Assembly (NCBI GenBank): GCA_011800805.1 | Contig: MPNW01000177.1 | Coordinates: forward strand, 126,710-190,709 | From: Hirudo medicinalis | Lineage: Eukaryota; Annelida; Clitellata; Hirudinida; Hirudinidae | Length of the DNA: 64,000 nucleotides | Reading direction: 5' to 3' | Part shown: in pieces, positions 1 through 13,198 of the stretch | Layout of the letters: every line of letters begins with the position of its first letter | How positions within the stretch are numbered: the stretch's first letter is position 1 | Notes under the pieces: generated by a model | Seen by the model: only the letters and a program-made list of their open reading frames with translations | Database searches by the model: none | What the model was told of the DNA's origin: nothing | Translations under genes and position numbers: made by a program

Positions 1-234
1 GTATTGACTCGTATGTATCAACTGTTACGCTTTGATAAATCGGTATTTTGTGGTGTTAACGTTTAAGGTTGGCTGAATGCGATTCTGCAGCAACTAAGAG
101 ATTGAATGGTACTAAATTGTGAGGCACAAATGCCATCACTAAGAAAGCATTTGCATTGCAACTTCTTATGTTAATTAAACTCGCTAGTGTTATATTATTT
201 ATTTATTTATTTGTAAACAATTATACATTCCTCA

Positions 235-345
235 TTTTTCTCACTTTCATTACCACAAATTTATTCGAATGTTATTTTTTTAAAGATAATTATAAAGATA
301 AATTTAAACATTCATTTATGTCAAAGATTCCACTACGATATGGAA
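235..345 (+). repeat. Diverged direct repeat, copy 1
   Basis: This stretch contains the words ttaccacaaattt, ataaagata, attcatttatgtc and ggaataat in the same order and spacing as a second copy at about 1635-1742. The two copies are clearly related but differ by substitutions and small indels. They are in direct orientation about 1.4 kb apart. They could be two old copies of one dispersed repeat or the edges of one larger element. Confidence 0.55.
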
Positions 346-1251
346 TAATTTGCAATTAAGCAAAATTAAAAAAAGAAACAACACACAAGTGAGACAATTT
401 AAAGTCTTACTGGATGATGGAATGTGTGTGATATCGAATGTATGTGATACGTGATATTGGATAATGATTAACATAAACATCTGCTTGGTGATGCTCGTAT
501 AGCGTCTGCGATCCTTCAAGTACAGACAAGTTGGGGAATGAGGAGTCTGCAAGTATTCTCAATGAGAGAGTAATTGAATAAAATAAATGAATCATTAGAT
601 ATTAGGAGTAATCTAATCATCCAATCGATTGTTCATTCCACTTAGTGGTTGATTGGAAGTGCTTTCTAATTTAAATTTAAAATTAAAATTAATTTCAAAA
701 GTTTCAAGCTTTAAGTCATGATAAGGATACAAGTTTGGAGAATATTTCACCCTCTCGCGATACCGATAAGGACATAAGCGTCCTCAGGGGAGTCAAGGGG
801 GAGAAAATGCTGGATTTTGTCAAAATACTATTACTAATATTTTTAAGATGATAAAATTTACTTAACCTACTCAATCGATTTTGACCATAATTTATTTTAA
901 TATTTGTGTTCGTTATTCTATGCAAAAGCGCCATTTTGTGTTTGTTTACGACCTCAGAGGATTTGTTGTCATTGTCAACAAATTTAAATTTAACATTCTT
1001 AACAATATATTGTATAGGTTATAACATAATGTAGCTAGATTGACATAGATTTAATTCAACTTTTAATTGAATTAAAAAGATAAATATTATAAATAACATT
1101 GTAGTGGTGTCATGGTGGAAGGAACATTTTGTCATGTTCATACGGATGTATGTAATGTTGTAGCCTCTCGGTCTTGTGAGCATGGGCGTCCGCTAAATGC
1201 GCCCTTCTGGATTTTGTCAAAATACTAACATTTTGTGTCACAATACTAACA

Positions 1252-1345
1252 TTTGGTGGCTGGGGATCCAAACCAGACCGACTAATTGCGAGAGCAAGCG
1301 ACTCGCCGCCTTGGGCGCTCGCACTCGGGGCTTTTAGCACCCATG
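1252..1345 (-). repeat. tRNA-derived SINE-like sequence
   Basis: On the minus strand this stretch carries a B-box-like word GGTTTGGATCCCC preceded by a GC-rich, A-box-like region (CCAAGGCGGCGAG), the arrangement of a tRNA-derived SINE head. It is followed on that strand by an AT-rich tail in which TGTTAGTATT and ATTTTGACAAAATCCAG occur. A similar tail word (ctggattttgtcaaaatacta) occurs again near 811-831. No full tRNA cloverleaf could be folded by eye, so a functional tRNA gene is unlikely. Confidence 0.4.
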
Positions 1346-1634
1346 GGTGCCTTCACAACACCCTCTTTAGTCATTGAGCCAAGTTCAAAAATTGGATTTA
1401 AAAAATCTTTGCCACCCCTACAAAATCTCTGAGGCCCATGGGTAAGGAATAATATTTAGAAAAACATTACTAAAACATTATTGTTCACATGTTTATTATT
1501 AATAATATTCTTCTTATTTCTATTATTATAACCAATTAAACGTGATTATAAATGGTTTGTCATTAGGAAATTTTGTTTATTTTTGTCTGTAACAAAACAA
1601 TTATTAAAAATTATTTAATTTATATTTTTGCTCA

Positions 1635-1742
1635 GATTCGTTACCACAAATTTTTTAAAATTTCATTTTTTAAGTAGATTTATAAAGATACATTTAAAAC
1701 ATTCATTTATGTCGAAGAATCCATTACGATGAGGAATAATAT
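1635..1742 (+). repeat. Diverged direct repeat, copy 2
   Basis: Second copy of the repeat at about 235-345, same orientation, recognised by the shared ordered words given for copy 1. No coding potential is evident in either copy. Confidence 0.55.
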
Positions 1743-3098
1743 GATCATTGAACGATGTTCACCTCTCAGACAAGCGCGAAAAAACAATTAAGCATATAAA
1801 TGGACTTTGCATCTGAACAAATTTCGTGCTAAACAGAGCATTTAAAAGACTACACGAGTTCTTTGAGCAATCAACTCGAAAACAAAACGCGCCCAGTTTA
1901 CATTAAAATTCGAGTTATTTTAATCAGTTGGGTCGGCGGACCTGGCGCGGATAAAAGAATTTAGCGACGTGGGGTCCTGATGGGGAATTAACACGTATTT
2001 GATTTTAATTTATAAAAGTATTTAGATGACCAATCTTTTCACAATTTAGTTAATCAATTAACTACATACTTATCTTAGTTTCAAAATCGAGTTGTCTTTT
2101 GTTCTTAAACTTACATTGAGGAGATTAATATGAATAAAAGTGTGATATTCACCTAATCTTTGACATTCATTTGATAGGAGATCACCCTGTCGGTAATAGT
2201 TTCTAATCACTGCCATCAGCTTGTTGAATAGCTGAACATGATTAGCTGATTTAAGATGCCATTATCCATCCGAAACACGTGTCTTTCGGGGTCACCGACA
2301 AAGTCATCGGACCAGTTTGAACTCTGAACTTTTGAACTTTTAGCGACATCTTCAGTTTCTTGAAAATGAAGGAATTATTTTATTTAATCTCTTATAATCG
2401 GCATATCTATTTATTTTTATGTGATTCCTCAGTTGGTTAGCAAGCTGCTCATGTGTTTACTTTAAGTGATTTCAAACCTAATTATTCATTAGCAGCGTTC
2501 AATCACATAAAATATCTATAAGATAATATATCATTATTAGCCAGATAAATAGGCTTAAATCTGGTTTAAGAAAGAAAGAATTCAAAAAAGAATTCTTTAA
2601 AATGTCATTATGTAGTGTATTAAGTTTAATTGTTCTGCTAAGTGCCCAAAGTCAGAACGCCCTTGGGCCTGCCACAACGAATAGGACCTTCTCGTCGTGG
2701 CTAATCGTGGAGAGCGTATCAAATGCTGGAATAATAGGTCGACTTTTCATGGCAATTGGTCACTAAGTCGAATAAATGCACTAATTAGGCATAAATTCGT
2801 CTCCGGGAATACTAATTCATCGATTCATTTACTAAATTGGTTTTTTGTCGAGTCATTTTTTTTAAAGCATGAAATGTTATTTAGAATTCACATCATAAAA
2901 CCTTTAACATGTTTAAAAACGAAGATATTAATCAGAATTTGTTGTAATTACAAGAAATCCTTTGCAGTTTTTATCTTAATAATAATAATCTTAAAAAAAT
3001 AAATCTTTAAAAAATCTTTTGTTCATGTTTAGACGTTTGTGGCAGTTTGCACGTGGAATTACAAAACATTAATTCTCTTTAGAGTTTCTTTGAATCAA

Positions 3099-4625
3099 TC
3101 AGGATATGAATAACTCTTGGTTTGGGGCTGAATCTTGTGTCAGTTTTTTATGCTTCGTTCGTCTATTTTGGAACCAAACCTTGACCTGTAATGAATTTCT
3201 GAGTTAATTATTTGTGTTATTATTATTGTTATTATTATTACACTTCTATTATCGTGTTATTAACAGATGCAATTAAATACGTGCTTATGCTTGTTAACAG
3301 AGTTAATCCGCGATTATACACCGACTTAAAACCGATCAACCAATCATAATACAACATGCAAATTAATATTTAATCAGTTTTATTTTGTGTTACAGAACTC
3401 TCAATATAAGATTTATTGCTATTATTAAAACATTGAACATCGGACAGAAACCTGAGTCTCGCTGAGTCCAAGTAAGTTTGCCAGTTCTTTCCTTCTTTCT
3501 CCGATGACGTAGTGACGTGTTTTAAAGGTTTTCTCCAAGATGGACATCTGAGAAGTCGAAAAAGCAGTCCTTAATCTTTTCAATTTGTGCCTGGAATAAC
3601 CGTCGACAGAATTTCGTAATGTATCTCCGGTTCTGCTATGCCCTGATAAATATTAAAAGAACTGCTGATAACTCTTACAGGTCTATCTCGAATGTGGTGG
3701 CATCCTTGCAAAATTAATAACTTAAAACAACACTGGCGAAATGTCACTAGAACGCAGGTTTTAATGTAATTGTGCAAACAAGACTTGGAAAACAAACATG
3801 GCTAATTTGTCAGGAATTTGCAATGCTAATCGATGTCTCAACGCCGCCAAGATAGATTCGTTAATTTTGAATAAATATGTCATAATTAAACAATTGTTAA
3901 AATGATTAATTCACTGTTTTTATTTCAAAATGAAAATATGTGATCACATGTCAGCTCTTGAATTGAAAAACGTCATCAATGACCATCGCTAAAGCCAAGT
4001 TGCTTTTGGTAAATTGTTATCAATAATATTTTTAATTATTAATTAATTACTAATTTTTTTAATATTTAATTTCATAAACAAATTGTTTATTGTTAATTAT
4101 ACATATTATTCGTTATTTCTTTTAATGGCAAATGAAACATATTTTAAATATTTATTTTGCTCTATTTGTTGGGGAAATTATTGATGAGTTACAAATTGGT
4201 CATTATGATTCTGAAGAGTCTGCAAGTTATAAACTCCATTTAATGAACACAAAAATAATTGCAATCTTATTTTCTAAAAACCTTTGTTGATATCGTTTAA
4301 ATGATTAATAATTTTTCACAATTTAATGCAAATAAATTGGAATCGCACCACAAGTAGTCGAGCAGGTAAAATGACCCCCTGACAAAGGTCTTATTGGAAC
4401 AGGTCGATGGAGGACATCAGGACTTGATGGCACGGAGATGCTGTCTCTCTTGAACTGTGGGTTCTTGTGATATTCCAGTGGAAATAAACTCAACTGTTTC
4501 AAGCTTGAAGTCCAATTTTTGGGAGAATTTGGACACCCTGCAGTTGTTTAATCCTCATATCTGTTTTTATGCTGGACATTCATCATTAGTGAATTTAAGA
4601 CTTTCATGATGATAATTCATCATCA

Positions 4626-4693
<68 letters not shown>

Positions 4694-5220
4694 AATTATT
4701 ATTATGTCAGTGTTATTAGTGAAAGATAGGTTTTATTTTGCAACGAAAGTAAAAAGATGAAAAATTTAAATACCCTTCGTCAACTTTGTGTCATAAGAAA
4801 TATCGTTATCTAACTAATAATAATAGATTTAAATAATAAATATTGGACCATTTACTGGAATAATCCACAAAACTAAGACTAACTTGGAAAATTCAACATC
4901 ATGGAATCAAGTCCACACAATTTTCTTATGTCACAATTTGAAAACTTATCACACCGGAAAGGATGCAAGGTATCACGTGTTAGGCGCACAAGCGGAAATG
5001 TTGGCAGTTGTTCCTCATGTAAGGACCAATCTTCCCTTGAAGGCTTTTGACAGGAAATCATCTCCATATTGATATGAATGTTATTCGATTTGTCACATTC
5101 ACTCAATTTATCGTTGGAAGCACTTTTGTTCGACAAAATATTGATGATGGAAAAATCGGTTTTGTTCCCATCGAGGGGGTGACTCTCCTGGTTGGCGTTA
5201 AGGCATCTATTTGCCAACAT
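3099..5220 (-). CDS. Homeobox protein, EMX/VAX/NOTO-like ANTP class
   Basis: Three coding exons on the minus strand: 5220-4884, 3642-3452 and 3185-3099. The phases match (1, then 0) and give 204 aa. The ATG at 5220 follows an in-frame stop. Exon 1 has an EH1-like motif, DFSIINILS (about residues 22-30), a Groucho-binding repressor motif in many homeoproteins. Exons 2-3 encode a complete 60-aa homeodomain: it opens KRLRTAFSTSQ, has HYVIGERRKELA in the middle, and recognition helix QVKVWFQNRRTKHKK with Q50, N51 and R53. The second intron lies between homeodomain residues 44 and 45, a site shared by many ANTP-class genes. HYVxG..RK and SETQVKVWFQNRRTK favour EMX/VAX, but no single family fits fully. 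Expected to be a nuclear DNA-binding transcription factor. Intron 1 carries a long ATT microsatellite. Sure of the homeodomain, unsure of the orthology. Confidence 0.88.
4617..4703. repeat. (ATT)n microsatellite
   Basis: About 25 uninterrupted ATT units, preceded by a few CAT units, inside intron 1 of the homeobox gene. Confidence 0.95.
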
Positions 5221-5565
5221 TTCCCTTCAGTTTCTCCGAAATTGCTCCCGCAAATTTATAGAAATACCAATCCTTTAATCTCTGCGAGATTGCGATTCGA
5301 TCTTAACGACTCTGTTGTAGTTCGAGATAAAAATACCATTTAACAAGTTATTACAAGAATATTAATTTTTATTAAGTTATTGTAACAAAGCATTTGAATT
5401 TGGTTAACAGACACAATTACATAAGACTACTGGAAGCGGTGGAGACATCCAAACTATATGAGCCACGTGTTGGTTAGAGGTGGGCGTGTCCGACTATAAT
5501 TAGTTTGCTGGATGTCCTTTGTCAAGATCACTCTCCACCAATTGCTATCAAAGACCGCCTAATAT

Positions 5566-5573
5566 TGACGTCA
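5566..5573. promoter_or_regulatory. CRE-like palindrome upstream of the homeobox gene
   Basis: A perfect TGACGTCA (cAMP-response-element consensus, bound by CREB/ATF proteins) lies about 345 bp upstream of the homeobox ATG, with a CACGTG E-box near 5464. An 8-bp palindrome can occur by chance; function is inferred only from position. Confidence 0.25.
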
Positions 5574-7467
5574 GACACACCTGTCATGCCTGGATTTGGT
5601 ACGGTGATAAGTCTCAGCATCATTTTGGGCTAAGATTCTGCTAGTAACATGTAACTGTAAAATTGCTTGTTAAGAGATTTGTGTAGAAAGAAATATAGAT
5701 TTAAACTAACTGATCTGGTAGTAGTGGTATAATAGTGGTATTACTAGTGGTAATTAATGAAATTCAATTTAATTACAATCGAAGCGAGGTATTTCATATT
5801 TTACCAACATCATCGAGCTTCTTTCATAAGCACCTCCACTTAGGAATTTTTGGTAGTCTTTTGAAAAGACTCTAATAACATCAAGTACGGAGATTTATTT
5901 AAATTTTTTATTTGTACTTGAAAATTCCTAGCATCTCTGAAAATCCCTCATAAACATCTGCTGATCAAATGATGTTCCTCAGGAGAAAAGACATCCTCTT
6001 CAGCTCTTTTTCATTGGAATGATGATGATCTTTAGATCCGGGTACGCGATGTTCTAATTAGTCTCCATGTAAAACGTTCCATCAGCAAGGTTCAGCTTTA
6101 TGGGGAAATCCACTAAAGTTGTAGTCACTCAGCAAATAAATAAATGTGTTCACTTGACTTCTTTTTACTCGCAAACGTTATTTCCCCATCCTAAAAACTC
6201 ATCACCCACCTCCAAAAAAAGATTATTGTAACGTTTTTTTCATCTATTCGCCATTTTATCACCAAAAGAGCACAGAGAATATTGGAGGCATTACAAAAGT
6301 CAAGTATCCTAACTAAGGAATTTGTAGGCTTTTCTACTAATATAAAATCCTCCTCCTGTGAAATTCCAAATGAATTGCATAAACCTAGAAAAAAGCAAAA
6401 TTTATAAATCAGTTTCTTGCCAGGTTAAGGTTAATAATAAGGTTATCCTTAATCATTACAAATTAGAGATAACTTGAATAAACTACTGAATAGCCAACTT
6501 CCTGAAGTGGAGTCCCCAATGTTGAAATCTAAATATATGAATTTTACCAAAATATATTCAAATATTCAACAAAAACTCCTTCAAATAGTTGCCAAAACTA
6601 AAAAGTAAAACACATTAAGGTTGTTATGTCCTTACTTCAACTTTCGCTCACAAATGGGAAAAATTACTTGGCAGTCAACAGCATGTCTGTTGTTTAGTTT
6701 ATTAACTTATCTAACTGATCCCTTTATTGAAGCTTAGCCACGAGGGGCATTTCCTCTATCCCTATCAGTTTGCTTCCTGATATTTTTCTAAATCTGCGTA
6801 ATTCATAGACAATGATCACAATGCAGCTCCAGCAAATGAGGAAAGCTTCCGAAATCAATATTTATTACATATCATAAATTTCGATAACTAAATTACTAGC
6901 GTCTTTGCTTTCCTTGCGTGTTTTTACTGCGAAATTTTTTTAAATCCACCAGTACCACACCTTACTGTTGCAATGCTTATGCACTCATAAGAAATGTTGC
7001 AATGTTTATGCACTCATAAGAAAATTTGTCCCACCTTCCTCGACCGATTTTAAAATCCTGATCGAAGCAGGATCAAAATAATAAAAAAACACAAAGTTTA
7101 TATTCACAAACAGCAAAACTGGACAGTAAACAATGAAACTAGACAAAGAAAGAAACTTCAGTTTGAGACGATATAACTATGAAGAGAGCTCCAGCAGTTA
7201 GTGAATGTTTGATAAACTCAGCAAAACGAATGTTGTAAAACAGAAACGAAATGGTTCCAGCAACATTTCCCTATGATTTTCGAGGCTATTATTAACACGG
7301 ATTATGAACTTATTTTGAAATTATAATGACACCGAAAGAGATGTTGGTTAGCTGATGTCAGTTAACGAACAAAACATCGAGACTTCTTTAAGAACAAAAC
7401 GTACATTCTTGCTGCGGACTTCTGAGGAATTGATGAGGACAACAACGACGATCATGTTAAGTAATCA
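5574..7467. other. Intergenic between homeobox gene and SLC25A32
   Basis: This is the upstream side of the homeobox gene and the downstream side of the carrier gene. No exon was recognised. It holds an imperfect tandem duplication of about 31 bp at 6967-7022 (two copies of a unit containing tgcaatg, ttatgcactcataagaaa). Confidence 0.5.
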
Positions 7468-9324
7468 TCATTTCAGAGAAGGAGTGAGATATTCAACAAG
7501 ATGCTCGTAAATGACAAAGGTTATGCAACAGGCTGGCGTGACCTTGACGACTCCCGGGAACATGCCCTTGAAGAACCCCCTCCATCCTTCGTGCCTGTCA
7601 CGAATCATAAAATTGATAATAAGCTTAAAGATGACAATAATAAAGTCAACAACAACAATATTCCTTCTAACCTGAAAGTCTCCTTGACAACTTGGAGGAG
7701 GCCGTCGTACTTCCGGTGTTGGTCCTGCAACCTCGACCTCACCACCTGGTAAGGGTATGTCACAGAGGCAGCAAATATTTTTGAAAGTGCAGCAAAAGCC
7801 AGGTATTCGAAGGTACCCTGAGTAATTAATTAATTAATTTAAAAATAGAATTTATTGAAGATAAAGCATAAATGATGGCTTGGTAACACATAATAAAGTC
7901 AATGAAGTATGAACTCAATTTTGTTTGCCAGTCTTTGCTACTCACAAGTTTTGCATCATGCACTCGCTCTTGGTTGGAATTGTAGACCTTCTTGAGTTCC
8001 TCGTAGGCCATGAATTGAAGGGCGCCATGTGAAACACCAAGAACACCAGGAATGAAACCCTGAAATAAGATGGTAATTTGCAAGAGACAGTCATGGTGGT
8101 AACAGACATGCAGTATAGGCAACAAAGTAGAAGTCACAAGCATTCAACATAAGGGCTGATAGCAGACTCTGTAGAGGCCTGGTATTCCTTCTGCTTTGTA
8201 AGTCTTTCTCATGCAATCCACCATTCCTCTGTAATGACTCCCATCAGTCCTTGCAAATTGCTTCTTGGAAGAGATGCTTTGCTCATACTGCAGGCACAAC
8301 CTGGTTTTGGCCACCCAGATTGGATTGGTCAAGACTAAAGTTACCACACCTGCAAATTATTTGCTGGTTAACTTGAAAATCCTCAAATTTATCACTTGAA
8401 ATATAAAAATCACATCATCACTATTACTTAAGTATTTATTTAAGGTTTTTTCAAGTACTTTAAATTGAAATAGTTGAATGTTAACATAGTTACAAGAAGT
8501 AAAACTCGTTAATGCCAATTAATTAATAAAGCACTTTCAATTTGATAACAACTCGCAGCACAGACTTTGTGCATGCAAAATACAAATTGAAGTATAACAT
8601 TGTAAAATATCACATTGTATGACCTGCCTGGGCTGCCAACCACATGTGTACATGAGCATCCAAGGCAATGTGTTTCTCTCCATTTTGCCTCTTCCCCTTC
8701 AGAGTGTTATACCTAAAAATTGTTATCCATTCATTTTCTAGAAATTTCAGAGTGAATTATGTTTTAAAATCATATCATTAGTTAATAATTTAATAACATA
8801 TTTTCCCTTATGCGTACTTATCGTTCCTTTCAATTCACAAAACAATGAGAAGTCCAACTCAATGCACGTTTAAAATAATCACAACTCACGCAAAAAAGTA
8901 TAAACCCCAAGATGCACCTGCACCCACTAAGTTTGGCACAACTCCTTGGTACAGCCCCCTGATGCCTGCCTTTCTGACAATGTCTGAGGCAGTGTCAAAC
9001 ATGCCAGAGTATTGTGGCCTAAATGGCACTTTATTTAAGGGGCCTTCATTTACTGTAAAATTGATAATAGTTTGGGAATCAGTTACTTTGAACACTTCAG
9101 TGCATTAAAAAATTTGAACTGACAAAAGTTTCACCTTGCAGTCTAACTTTTATAAGATCTAGAGGGTGAAGAATAGCAGTTGAAATGACTCCGCCACTCA
9201 CCCCAGCAACCAAATGTTCCAACTTTGTGTTTGAATAGAGAATGTAAAATGTGTTTTTCATAGTTAGGAATGGCCCACGTATTTGAGGGTTTATACTTGA
9301 CTCTAATGATGCTGTGGGACTCAT
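7468..9324 (-). CDS. SLC25A32: Mitochondrial folate/FAD carrier (SLC25A32-like)
   Basis: Seven exons on the minus strand: 9324-9135, 9094-8890, 8712-8624, 8349-8168, 8059-7946, 7817-7672, 7594-7468. All phases close and give about 350 aa, close to the family length of about 315 with a longer N-terminus. The three repeats each carry the mitochondrial-carrier signature: [18 protein letters not shown] and YPYQVVRSR, ending in [56 protein letters not shown] and SRLQDQH match the SLC25A32 subfamily rather than other carriers. Six transmembrane helices are expected, in the inner mitochondrial membrane. Family members bring tetrahydrofolate and/or FAD into the matrix. The exon 2 acceptor may be at 9094 or nine bases further in (9085); both keep frame. 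The exon 4 donor (GTCTGC) is weak. Nothing suggests a pseudogene. Confidence 0.93.
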
Positions 9325-11533
9325 GACCTCAAGAATTTATCAGCTGAGAAACCTTCAAAGTTAGCAGAAAATTAAGTTACCTTACCCAAATGCAAAATAA
9401 TTTTTTTTTTAATTATAAGACAAAAGAGAATTTTCAATTAACAACAAAAAATTACAAGGAACATGTTAATAAATGAATATTGCAAAAAATTATTCTTCAA
9501 CGAGAAAAAAAAAATTTACTTGATTAATGGGACAGAAAAACCTGCTCACAAGTCACACCTTGCTTATGTGAAGAAATTCACGACTTGTGTTTAGTTTGGA
9601 AATGACCTCGACATTTGTTTGGAATCAAAACTTAAACTAAGAGTTATAAAAAGTAATTAATTTAACTTTTAGTTAATAAACTTGTAGGTACATTGCATAA
9701 CTAATTTTGGTGTAAAATAATTTATTTCATAACTTTTTTAGTATTGAAGCACATCGACGAAATGTGTTCCAATAAATAACATTTAAGTATGGTTGCATTA
9801 AAAAAATATTATTTAAAAATTAAAATAAATTTTCATTGCAATTCAACTAAAAATATTTTGTGTTTATTTAATAGCAAAAATATTTAAAAATGCGCTTTGA
9901 ATACATATTCATATTTCTAGCAGCTTTTATTAAAGGTTTGCATTAGAAATGAAAACTTCTAAACGACTAAATTACGGAATGATCAATTTTATAGCAGCAA
10001 TGATTTTTTTGTAATGAGTTGAACTGAGTTGACATTCCAAAGTACAATAAGCGTCTTTGAAAAATATTTCTGATAATTCTTTTCAAATTAGTCACACATT
10101 CAGAGACTTTTGAATGTTGACATTTTTGAAAGCGGTATTTTAAACTAAATGATTTTATATAGCGTGTTAGAGGGGTTTATTTAAAGCTGCTAAAATGTCC
10201 ATAAAGTCATGAAAGTTGTAAAACATTGCGTTATTACAATTAAATTTATAAATATTTTATATTTGTGTTAATATTTTGTACATGAATGTTCTTATTAAAT
10301 TTTATATTTAGATAGTCCAGTCCAGGTTTCCATAAATAAAAAGGACAGGTTGTAATGATTGGACCAATTTACTTTTCGATACGTTATGATCCTGCAGCGG
10401 GATATCTCTATTTCTTACGTTCTGTGGATTACTATCGGATATAACTTTTGAATCAACATTCAGCTGGTAGGTGCCAACTGATGATTAACTATTTTTTATT
10501 GATGTTAATTGTCAGATCTTTTGAAGTTAGAGGTAGTTCTAAGGTTTGAAATGAACAAATGATTTACTTTCTTAATTAATATTTGTTATGATTTAAAAGT
10601 TTAAAAAGTTAACTTAAAAAAGTTTTTTATTGACTAGAAGAAATTATCCTAAATTATGACTTAAACTGGTAGCGTATACCGCCATCATACAGTCATTTAT
10701 AATATAAAGTATTTTCATCACATAAACAATAATTTAATATTTGTGTTATGTAACAGTAACTGGATCATTCAAATTTTACATTAATACCTAGAACTTGTTT
10801 TGTTCAATATTGCACACTGTAAATATAACTTTAGTTATAGTTAAATAGGCTTTTATATTCATGAAATAGTTCTATTTAATCATGCAACAAAAGTAAAGAA
10901 TTCATTTAGTGAATAAGATAATTACAGTTAATTACAGGTACAGTTAATAAAGCAGGTTTAATTTTGATGTAAACTCTTAGTGCATATTGATCAATCTTGG
11001 TTTGTGTTGCATTTCATGCATCCAGCAACAATAACGTCATTGTTGTTATAATCAATGTCATTCATTCTCCAATCAGTTTTAGGATTAAATGTGGCATCAC
11101 ACGAGTGACCCTTCTTTCTGGAGCATTCTCTCTATCGTTGTTTTCATTATTATCATTATTACAAGTACGCATGATGTTATCATTCTGAAGCTGATTTTTG
11201 TTGTTTTTATCGTTAGAGATGCATGCTTTGCATTCCTCTGCATAAGTAGTATTTGCTCTGGCTGACAAATATTGCTTCAATTTGATGATGAGAGCTTGTT
11301 TGTAATGAAGTGACCTGCAATAACAAGGGTAACAACACGCAATGAATTATGTTTGTAAATGCATTACAATGTTTTAGTTTCATCCAAAATCATTCAAACT
11401 TTTGTAAACTTGCAAGCCTTTAAATGGGTGACTTACTTAAATATCTCAAGGATGTTTTTGTTTTCAAGCTCCACCATGTTCAGTCATGTCCTGATGACTC
11501 TCAACTAGCTAGTTCTTTATTCATTTACGCATA
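9325..11533. other. Intergenic, no gene recognised
   Basis: AT-rich stretch upstream of the carrier gene. Only short ORFs without recognisable domains were seen. An Asn/Asp-rich minus-strand ORF at 11062-11280 reflects local ATT/GTT low complexity. Confidence 0.5.
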
Positions 11534-11571
11534 TGTTCATTCATTCATTCATTCATTCATTCATTCATTCA
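11534..11571. repeat. (ATTC)n microsatellite
   Basis: About nine tandem ATTC units. Confidence 0.95.
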
Positions 11572-11707
11572 TCTTTCAGTTACTCATGTCTACGTGATAA
11601 ATGTTGCACTTCCTTGTCATATCACTTGAAATTGTAACGTCCACGTAATAATAAATAATTTAAAGTATTTATGAATAATTACAAATACTTATTTGTAAGT
11701 CTTAGCG

Positions 11708-12026
11708 TCAGCTATTAATCATTATATTAGCCCAAGCATCATCATCATCATCATCATCATCATCCATAGGGTTATGATAATGATGCAGATGATTCGTAGA
11801 GGCATGCAAGTGATGAAGACTGCATAATGCCTCGTGATCAATAATGCGTGAAAAAAGCCACGCAAACATTGACTTGACCCAATTAATATTTAGATTTGGG
11901 TCAAGGACACATGTGAATAGCTTCCCTCTGAATTGGCATTCTTCAGTTCTCAATTTGAATAAATAACCGATGAATGTTGGAGAATCAATCGCCTTTATCA
12001 CCTCCAGCATAATCAAAGGGTGATGC

Positions 12027-12070
<44 letters not shown>

Positions 12071-13133
12071 CAAAATGAAACAAAAGTAAATCGAAACATG
12101 TTGATCTGTTGATTTCTTGGAGGTCTGACTAAGCAAGTGAATGGATGAATTAGTGATCGTCTGAGTGAATGGAGGAAGGAATGAGTGAATGAATGAAGGA
12201 ATGAGAAGGCTCATGGGAGATGATGATGACTCGTGAGGGGAGTGCAGGTCGTTTGGAGACATTCCTCGCATTCCTTAGCCATTACGGCATAGAAGATAAT
12301 TATCATGAAATCATGTGATGATGATGGTGACTGTGCTAAGGTGATCACTGATGAACTAGGGTTTTAATTGAATATGCAGTTAAGATGTTTGTGTGTATTA
12401 TCACTAACTTCTCCTGCTTGTGTTTGCATTCTTAAAACAGAATTTTCTTCGGGAGGGTCCAACGAGTTCACGTCGTTGACCTCGCTGATAACTTGGACTT
12501 GTAAATATTTGATAATATTTAGTAATTGGTTCCTGCATTTAAACATCGAAGACTTAAAAAATTCTCCCGCCGTCATGGTGAACAGGGCTGATAGTTTATG
12601 CGCACCTGCCCGCATTTTTTTGTACCTAGAACTTTCTGTCCAATCGTGGCGTGCCTCGATGGTACCGAGGTCCAATAGTAGACGTTCGTTTTCGAATTTT
12701 TAAATTCTTGGCTCTACCATTGGCTGGAAAAGTGTTTGTTGTTCTTATTGCCATCACTCTCACTCTGCCATCGCATCTCACTGGAATGTGGGGTTCTCGT
12801 GCCATGGATTTGTGCCTCTGTTTGTTCTATTCCTTTGAGGTTGCGCACATCATCATCAGCATCTGCATCATTGCCAAAAGACGAGATGCTCCCCTCCATC
12901 ATTATCATCATTACTCTTACAATGTCTCCGACTTGTCCCCGTATCATGTTCTTGAACATTCCAAGGCAAATAGTCCACTTTCTTTTCATTGATGTGTGTG
13001 CTTTGTGTGATGTGTGCTTCGTAGTGTGTGTGAATAAAGTAGGTACGTGTGCTTGCGTCTGATTATATTGTTGTGTCGGTCTGAAATTCCTGCTATGTTG
13101 ATAATAGTAACCAGAATAAAGTAATGTTTGCAC
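11708..13133 (-). other. Possible exons of an unknown minus-strand gene
   Basis: Three minus-strand open stretches sit close together: 13133-12714, 12703-12364 and 12271-11708. The first two can be joined by a 92-nt GT-AG intron: AGCCAATG followed by gtagag, acceptor ttctag before GTACAAA near 12615, keeping frame (phase 2). The middle stretch reads like protein (for example MRAGAHKLSALF and SLDPPEENSVLRMQTQ), but I recognise no family. The third contains long Ser and Asp runs coded by a GAT/ATC microsatellite, so it is probably not coding. No start, end or function can be assigned; chance ORFs are a real alternative. Confidence 0.2.
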
Positions 13134-13198
13134 TGTGGCTATGCTGGTCGTGGTAACGAAGAAGAAGGAATCCTTATGACTGTCCTATGACCTATGTC

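Larger units (their letters stand above)
1..3098. other. Intergenic, no gene recognised
   Basis: AT-rich sequence with only short ORFs in all six frames, none resembling a family I know. It holds two diverged copies of a sequence of about 110 bp and one tRNA-like (SINE) piece, listed separately. No exon-like stretch with good splice sites was found by eye. Confidence 0.6.

Noticed and set aside
3580..3795. 71-aa minus-strand ORF overlapping the homeobox exon
   Set aside because: It is in a different frame from the homeodomain, ends inside the exon and has no recognisable content.
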